From Dunaliella salina (lineage: Eukaryota; Chlorophyta; Chlorophyceae; Chlamydomonadales; Dunaliellaceae), in the NCBI GenBank assembly GCA_002284615.2, contig MU069684.1:314955-326527 (forward strand): DNA of 11,573 bases, in the 5' to 3' direction. Shown here in pieces: positions 7,309 through 11,573 of this stretch. Position 1 is the first letter of the stretch. The number at the start of each line of letters is the position of its first letter. The position numbers were made by a program, and so were the translations under genes. The notes beneath the pieces were generated by a model, which was not told the DNA's origin, ran no database searches, and was given only the letters and a program-made list of their open reading frames with translations.

Positions 7309-7638
7309 GGCCGAAGATTTGCTCAACTCAAACAGTTTGGATTGGTATTAAAAATGGTATCAAATCATGTCTGTTGTGGTGATCGGAGAAACGCGAGACA
7401 GATGTTGTTGGATCAGAAGGCTCAAATGTTCAGAGTACATGTTTTGCTGTGTGCATTTCAAAGAATGTATTTCAAGCATGCCCATGCGAAATTCCATGCC
7501 TATCAGAATTTTAAGCAATGTCTGGCATTCATGTTTGCTCCTCTGCGAGTCACACTCACTAGCCTGGATGGCGCCACATACAGGATCCCCAGTATAACTC
7601 TGTACTGATGCCGTCCCATAGTCCAGGTCTTCGTCTAG
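7309..7638. other. Unassigned stretch with an open frame lacking ATG
   Basis: The plus strand is open from 7288 to 7608 but starts on GTG. The product is Phe/His/Arg-rich in places (for example RMYFKHAHAKFHAYQNFKQC) and matches no family I know. A GTGAGT-like donor lies on the minus strand near 7562. I see no support for a gene. Confidence 0.3.
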
Positions 7639-7728
7639 AAATGCTTATAGGGCAGCTACTTGTGTTTGTGCTTTCAGGCAGCTACCCGTTGTAAGTGCTA
7701 TCAGGGCAGCTACCCACAGGGCAGCCCC
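7639..7728. repeat. Minisatellite, ~27-bp unit, about 3.5 copies
   Basis: Three near-copies of an AAGTGCTATCAGGGCAGCTA-type unit start at about 7639, 7666 and 7692, and a truncated fourth (CACAGGGCAGCCCC) is at 7715-7728. The core GGGCAGCTAC is the best conserved part. Confidence 0.75.
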
Positions 7729-7741
7729 CATCAGCCAACCC

Positions 7742-7950
7742 CTGAAGAACTAGGCTGAAAAAAGAAAAAGAAAAGTAGGGGTAGCGCCGCAAGCGACGCT
7801 GAAAAATTGGCGAAGCCAGTCTCTCACTGACTCATGAGGTTAATCACAACTCCCTTGACTTGCAAGAGACACAACATCTGTGACAGGATTTGAACATGCC
7901 ATGATTCATGTGCAAGTGTGGCTGCTTTACCAACAATGAGCATTGCAGCA
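7742..7950 (-). mobile_element. Candidate tRNA-derived SINE
   Basis: On the minus strand a tRNA-like head runs from about 7950 to 7875. An A-box-like GCTCATTGTTGGTAAAGC (7941-7924) comes first, and a good B box, GTTCAAATCC (7895-7886), follows about 45 bases downstream, as in a tRNA gene. The acceptor and anticodon stems do not pair properly, so this is not a functional tRNA. A tRNA-unrelated body follows, including a GC-rich near-palindrome AGCGCCGCAAGCGACGCT (7783-7800). The 3' end is a CTTTT-rich tract and TTTTTTCAGCCTA (about 7777-7752). That tail is shared with the LINE-like fragment at 8590-8604, the usual relation between a SINE and its partner LINE. Element borders are approximate. 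Confidence 0.5.
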
Positions 7951-8085
7951 TGCATTCCTGCATGCATGGCTTTGCACGTTGCTGCGCGCATTACTGCACC
8001 CATCATTCCATGGATCACCGCGTGCATGGCTGTTTGCGTTGCTGCATGGATTAATGCAAGCATGGCTGTGGGCATAGCTACATGC
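7942..8085. repeat. 12-bp tandem repeat, 12 degenerate copies
   Basis: The block divides exactly into twelve 12-base units with consensus near ATTGCTGCATGC: ATTGCAGCATGC, ATTCCTGCATGC, ATGGCTTTGCAC, GTTGCTGCGCGC and so on to ATAGCTACATGC. In one plus-strand frame each unit codes for a tetrapeptide of the form (I/V/M)-A-A-C. Because the unit is a multiple of three and lacks stops, both strands stay open. A plus frame from the ATG at 7936 runs to 8283 (115 codons), but its only distinctive content is this repeat, so I do not call it a gene. Confidence 0.8.
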
Positions 8086-8573
8086 TCTGCTTGTGCATTA
8101 CGCACAAAGAATATCGCATACACTCTGTATGACGTTCGCTGCACGCATCCTGTTCTACGCTGCAATTTTGCAGCTCCTCTCTTGCTCCAGGGTGAGCTAC
8201 GCAGTGTGACCCTGTTTTGCCCACCATTCATGGACCTGGACCAGGCAGGCCATGCACACCAGAGACACAAGTCCTCAGCATAACTTCCTGCAGTCATGCA
8301 TGCCTTGTTCATGCACAGTTGAGCGTGCTTGCCGTTCTTGCATGGGCAATCAAGGCCTTGCACACATGCACCCCTTAAACAGTCAACAGCAGCCTAATCT
8401 TAACGTTTTGCTGGGCCTGCATGCCAAGTTTCAGGGCGGGGGGTGCCCTGTGTGGGCCAGGGTAGCCAGGTGTGAACTCTACTGGAAAACTGCCAAACCT
8501 AGGGGCTCACGCCCCAGGAATGGGGCTTCCCCAGAGAGTCAATGCAAGCCAGAGGCCGCGTGAATTAAGGGAA
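8086..8573. other. Unassigned stretch, CATG-rich then GC-rich
   Basis: CATGC/TGCATG words persist at declining density to about 8370, as though the 12-bp array once extended further. The last part (about 8552-8573, GGCCGCGTGAATTAAGGG) resembles the stop region of the plus-strand LINE at 9756-9773 (GGCCGCGTGCATTAAGGA). No gene can be supported. Confidence 0.4.
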
Positions 8574-8681
8574 GTACCCCTAACTGGAAGATAGGCTGAA
8601 AAAGGGAAACTATGCTGAACAGAAGACTCTCCCTACAACAATAAAGGAAAAGGAGCACTCTCACACTGTAACCAGACCTAA
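8574..8681 (-). mobile_element. LINE 3' tail fragment
   Basis: The plus strand contains AGGCTGAAAAAGGGAAACTATG, then ACTCTCCCTACAACAATAAAG and GGAAAAGGAG. The last three blocks align in order with the LINE 3' UTR at 1983-2035. AGGCTGAAAAA and the preceding ACCCCT..GAAGA also match the tail of the SINE candidate at 7739-7765. It ends with CTGTAACCAGACCT, half of the hairpin found intact at 7291-7308. No coding sequence is attached. Confidence 0.55.
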
Positions 8682-9051
8682 TTTTATTCTTTTTTCTTGC
8701 AACCAGACTCAAATCCCGCAGCTCAAGGAATCAAAACAGGAAGAACAGTGACACTGCATATCATCTTAATTGGTGTGGCCGGCACTATTTGCAATGATTT
8801 GGAGGGTACACTTCATGAGCAAATCATCCAGGATTGGATTCTATAGGGGTTCGATAACGTTTGGCATGCCATTGGGCACCATACCAGGTTGGTGGGGTGA
8901 AAGAACGAGAAACAAAAAGCCTCCGTTACCTATCTTCTTGTGAAAAAGATATTTCTCATAAATCATTGCGCAGCATTTCGTGCTTATGACTGTCCAGTCA
9001 CAATTTTCGGGTGGAAACCCAACGGCATCAAGGGAATTGATGCCCATACGA
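8682..9051. other. Unassigned stretch
   Basis: Starts with a pyrimidine-rich TTTTATTCTTTTTTCTTGC tract before ACCAG (about 8681-8706), which is acceptor-like on the plus strand, but no convincing exon follows. The 68-codon minus-strand frame at 9047-8841 starts with ATG and reads MGINSLDAVGFPPENCDWTV at its N-terminus. I do not recognise it and see no flanking gene structure. Confidence 0.35.
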
Positions 9052-9250
9052 GCTCAGGGTTTGCAACAAATGTGATTGGCACACTGTGCAAGATGACGAG
9101 CACATTATTCTGCTTGCTTGAAATGCTGTGCCTGAGTTTTGAGCAATGCATTCAATTTCCTTGTCGGGCCTGGGTACAGACCTCTGTGTTTCCGCTCAGC
9201 TGCCCTTGAAGGCGGATATAGCAAGTAACCTTACCTTACCCTACCTTACA
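9052..9250 (+). mobile_element. Second LINE family, 3' end copy 1, internally deleted
   Basis: 9052-9112 matches 9553-9613 and 9109-9237 matches 9871-10000. Relative to the later copy about 261 bases are missing, with TCTG at the junction. The left part still encodes a knuckle, CNKCDWHTVQDDEHIIL, with both Cys and the His in place; the frame then meets a TGA soon after the deletion. The right part is 3' UTR with the GGCCTG-GGTA-CAGACC stem-loop. It ends in an ACCTT-like array (about 9226-9249). Confidence 0.8.
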
Positions 9251-9548
9251 ATGAACACACAGTCAAACTCCATTTTGAATCTGGGCCTTACCAAGCACAA
9301 AGCTGAATCACTTGCGAAACAGCTTAGTTGCCATGGCATCCAAAAATTTGACATTCATCATTAACACCAAGTATGCTCTTCAGAGGACTGCTGGGGGGAG
9401 TTTTGCTGTGCGCGCAGCGGAGGCCTGCAGCAGAAGGAGAGTCCAGGCGTCCAAGAGCATGGCGGACAACATTCCAGATCCTCATTAGCTCTGTCTCTGG
9501 CTCTATCCTAGGCCAGTAGTATCGAGTGTAGGCTTAGAGGGCCGGAGT
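9251..9548. other. Unassigned spacer between two LINE copies
   Basis: No gene seen. It contains a G6 run near 9394. A short local duplication, GAGTGTAGGCTTAGAGG and GAGTGTAGGCTCAGGA (about 9525-9561), runs into the start of the second LINE copy. Confidence 0.4.
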
Positions 9549-9769
9549 GTAGGCTCAGGATTTACAACAAATGTGATTGGCACACAGTGCAAGATGAAGA
9601 GCGCATTATTCTGGACTGCCCTTCTGAGGTTCTGGCAGGCTTGCGCACTCAGTTTCAGCATCTGTTTTCTTCATTGCCTGAAATTGATGCAACGCGGCTT
9701 CGAGACTTCATGAACCAGAAAAGAAAGGAAAGAAAAGACTGCGCAGTCCAGTTTGGCCGCGTGCATTAA
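9549..9769 (+). pseudogene. LINE ORF2 C-terminal fragment (zinc knuckle and tail)
   Basis: A plus-strand frame, open from the TGT at 9527 and ending at TAA 9767-9769, with no ATG at its start. It reads YNKCDWHTVQDEERIILDC, then LRTQFQHLFSSLP and TRLRDFMNQ, the pattern of the C-terminal knuckle of LINE ORF2 proteins in green algae as I know them. The first Cys of the knuckle is Tyr (TAC) and the His of QDExH is Arg. The copy at 9052 keeps both residues, so this copy has mutated even though its frame is longer. No reverse transcriptase precedes it, so it is a 5'-truncated insertion. A purine-rich stretch of Lys/Arg codons precedes the stop. Confidence 0.75.
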
Positions 9770-9928
9770 GGAAAGGTCACCCGCCCTGAAAGGCAGGGCC
9801 CCACCATACAGACCAAGAGGAAGAGAAGAGCATGAATCAGACTGATGTCCTAGAATTAGCCAAGTTTGTGTCTGCGTGCTTGAAATGCTGTGCCTGAGTT
9901 TAGAGCAATGCATTCAATTTCCTAGTCT

Positions 9929-9944
9929 GGTCTGGTTACAGACC
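9929..9944 (+). other. LINE 3' UTR stem-loop GGTCTG-GTTA-CAGACC
   Basis: A 6-bp perfect stem with a four-base loop about 55 bases before the end of the element. In copy 1 (9167-9182) one pair is mismatched. The same stem, extended to 7 bp, stands alone at 7291-7308. Such 3' stem-loops are known reverse transcriptase recognition sites in some LINE families; that role here is inference. Confidence 0.6.
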
Positions 9945-10005
9945 TCTGTGTTTCCGCTCAGATGCCCTTGAAGGCAGATATAGCGTGTAACCTCATCTTG
10001 CCTTA

Positions 10006-10999
10006 GAGGGCCTTCTGGTGAGACCTCTGCTAGCTTCATGCCATGTTTTCTGAAGCAGCATTATTTGTGGACCCGACTTTCCTTTGTGTATCTGAAAGCT
10101 GAAACCTAAAAAGAATGTAACTTATTCGAAGTCGCTTAAGCATTATCCAAAAGTGACTTCGCCAAGCCCAGCACAAAAAAAGATCAAAGAGTGAACTTAC
10201 ATCTGAGCTAAATCTGGCGACACAAAAAATAAACGTTTTCACAGCTTCACCACGGTTAAAAATGGCCTCTACAGAGAAGTCCAGAAAGCATGCCTTCTGC
10301 GCCGTTGTGCAAGAAGGATTGCTCCGCACCTAAATTTTTGTTTGCACTTAACCCTTGCCCGCACTGTTTCGAACCACAAAGATGAGTCTGCTTGCATGTG
10401 CCACCATGCGATCCGAAAAAGCTACTCAACTGTCTAAAGGCCTTTCTTCACCTGAATCTACTAGCCAAGTAGCAAAACAAAAGTACATGAATAATCTGCT
10501 CACATCAGACATGAGCACGGAGCCCATTCATTCCCATCTACAACCCACCAAGACAAACGGCTGCTGCTGGTAGAGCCTCGGTCGCGTTGTAGGATCGTAG
10601 GCGTCAAGACTAATCTGCTATTCCAAGTCCACTGATCGAGATTAATCTGCTTTCATAATCCACTATCTGCAATTGCAGGGCTCAGCCCTCAGATATGCTC
10701 GAGATGCACACTCCATGTCATTCTTTATTGCCTACCCAACAAGGGCGCATCTTCAAAACAAAAAAAAGGGAAGCCCATCTGCGCTGCTGCCGCCTTCGAG
10801 CAGCCAGGCTTGAAGGATGCACATGGCTTGCTGATAAGCGCAGCATGTCCAGGCATCAGCCGGGCACAACAATCAAGGTTGTGCTTTGCAAGCACAAAGC
10901 GGCCTCCGCCACTGCACTAAGCCTTCAAAAGACAGACCAGATAAGACTGCTTGATCCATGGTCAGAGGGATTTATGTGGTATTCACGCGCGCGTTTCTT
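10006..10999. other. Unassigned stretch with weak small open frames
   Basis: No gene I can support. The plus strand has a small frame from an ATG at 10382 to 10573 (63 residues, starting MSLLACATMRSEKATQLSKG) and another from 10695 to 11072 that runs into the right exon's antisense strand. A doubled TAATCTGCT (10612-10620, 10643-10651) precedes TCTGCAATTGCAG (10667-10679), an acceptor-like sequence. On the minus strand AATAAA (about 10729-10724) could serve as a polyadenylation signal for the right-hand gene if its TGA at 11000 is real. Confidence 0.35.
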
Positions 11000-11511
11000 T
11001 CACAAGTGGTGGATCCGCCAGTGGCGCAGCATCTGCTCCTGCTGCCACTGCTGCTGCAGCTGCTGGCTGTGAGCTTGTGCGTACGCGTGCAAGGGCGTGC
11101 TGCGGGGGCTGACGCCGTCGAAGCCTGCCTTGTGCCCCTGCTGCTGCTGCTGCTGCTGCTGCTCTTGCTGCTGCAGGGGTCTGGCATCCGAGGGGATGGT
11201 GTCGGAGCGTGCTGCGAATTCATCACTGAGCCGCCTGGCTCTTTTGAAGCCAACTGAGGTGCGGCCCTGCTCGTGCTGCTGCTGGCCTTGATGCTGCTGG
11301 AGATGGTCCTGCAGGTGATGGTTGTCATGGTTCTGCAGGCCTTGACTCCGCCGGAGGTTCCGTTCAAGCCAGCGCAGCTGCCGCTGCTGCTCTACTCCAC
11401 GCACATGCTGCTGTGCTGCAGCTAGGTCTGCACTTGTGCTGCTCCTCAGCAGCTCTGCCAGCACAGCCTGTGGTGTTTTGGGGCAACCGCAAGGGAAGGT
11501 GTCCACTGCCA
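11000..11511 (-). CDS. Probable exon of a glutamine-rich protein of unknown function
   Basis: A minus-strand frame of about 170 codons ending at TGA 11002-11000. It opens on GTG, not ATG, just after the (CA)n tract and CAAGTGGCAG, so I read it as an internal or terminal exon with an acceptor at 11512 or 11506. The N-terminal third, with CPKTPQAVLAELLRSSTSAD and QRQLRWLERNLRRSQGL, looks helical and possibly folded. After that come a His/Gln-rich block, a basic stretch GFKRARRLSDEF, a run of eight Gln, and QAHSQQLQQQWQQEQ. I do not recognise the family. The stop may be real; alternatively GTGAAA at the stop is a weak donor. Leucine- and cysteine-rich plus-strand frames here are shadows of the CAG repeats. 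Confidence 0.6.
11138..11161 (-). repeat. CAG trinucleotide tract (8 codons)
   Basis: Eight CTG units on the plus strand, read as CAG glutamine codons in the minus-strand exon. They are preceded in the protein by QQQE from a GAG interruption. Confidence 0.92.
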
Positions 11512-11517
11512 CTTGAT

Positions 11518-11531
11518 TGTGTGTGTGTGTG

Positions 11532-11573
<42 letters not shown>
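11518..11573. repeat. (TG)n microsatellite
   Basis: TG dinucleotides with one TGCG interruption, running to the window edge. On the minus strand it is a (CA)n tract placed just upstream of the right exon's likely acceptor, mirroring the left edge. Confidence 0.97.

Larger units (their letters stand above)
9549..10005 (+). mobile_element. Second LINE family, 3' end copy 2 (undeleted)
   Basis: Includes the C-terminal coding fragment, about 100 bases of 3' UTR unique to this copy, and the part shared with copy 1 (9871-10000). That shared part contains the GGTCTG-GTTA-CAGACC hairpin at 9929-9944 and GCCCTTGAAGGC(A/G)GATATAGC. It finishes with a degraded ACCTT-like tail (TAACCTCATCTTGCCTTA). The two copies lie about 500 bases apart in the same orientation, from separate insertions or a local duplication. 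Confidence 0.75.

Noticed and set aside
7288..7608. 106-codon plus-strand frame as a gene
   Set aside because: It starts on GTG inside a hairpin, has no recognised motif, and is within the length expected by chance.
7875..7950. A functional tRNA gene
   Set aside because: The B box is good, but the acceptor, anticodon and T stems do not pair, so only a tRNA-derived sequence can be claimed.
7639..8085. CRISPR-like array
   Set aside because: The units are contiguous degenerate tandem repeats without unique spacers, and the context is eukaryotic.
9226..9249. CCTTACCTTACCCTACCTTA as a telomere-like repeat
   Set aside because: It is short, irregular and unlike the algal TTTTAGGG repeat. Its place at the end of a LINE copy fits a 3' tail.
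10355..10573. 72-codon plus-strand frame as a gene
   Set aside because: The first codon is TTG; from the ATG at 10382 only 63 residues remain, with no motif and no surrounding exon structure.
10958..11291. Plus-strand leucine- and cysteine-rich open frames in the right-hand exon
   Set aside because: They are the complement and shifted readings of CAG repeats that code glutamine on the minus strand.

Overview
The window looks like nuclear DNA of a unicellular green alga (chlorophyte). It has long CA/TG microsatellites, CAG-rich exons coding for polyglutamine, a consensus GTGAGT splice donor, and remnants of non-LTR retrotransposons whose protein motifs resemble those I know from volvocalean algae. 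A Dunaliella-like source fits best, but that is inference. Nothing suggests bacterial DNA: there are no operons or Shine-Dalgarno sites, and nearly every long open frame lacks an ATG or is a shadow of a repeat.

Layout. Positions 1-103 are a (CA)n tract. It runs straight into a probable plus-strand internal exon (114-812) rich in glutamine. Positions 813-1944 hold no gene I can name. Positions 1945-2950 are a minus-strand, 5'-truncated non-LTR retrotransposon end that still carries an open C-terminal PD-(D/E)XK endonuclease-like domain. Positions 2951-4040 are mostly anonymous and include one more copy of a retroelement 3' tail motif. Positions 4042-6640 are a nest of three insertions: a frameshifted LINE (copy B, 5228-6640), a second truncated copy of the same LINE abutting its tail (copy A, 4042-5226), and a 775-bp hAT-like DNA transposon (4092-4866) inserted into copy A with an 8-bp target duplication.

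Positions 6641-7310 are a C-rich, G-quadruplex-prone stretch with short duplicated modules. Positions 7639-7728 hold a ~27-bp minisatellite. Positions 7742-7950 hold a candidate tRNA-derived SINE on the minus strand. Positions 7942-8085 are twelve degenerate copies of a 12-bp unit. Positions 8574-8681 are a LINE 3'-tail fragment. Positions 9052-9250 and 9549-10005 are two plus-strand copies of another LINE 3' end; the first has an internal deletion. Positions 10006-10999 show nothing certain. Positions 11000-11511 are a minus-strand glutamine-rich exon, again abutting a (CA)n tract on its own strand (11518-11573).

The window therefore shows two host exons pointing inward from microsatellites at both edges, separated by about 10 kb dominated by dead or truncated mobile elements. 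There is no operon-like or pathway-like cooperation. The most informative content is the nested insertion history, the shared 3' tails and hairpins linking LINE and SINE candidates, and the intact endonuclease-like frame.
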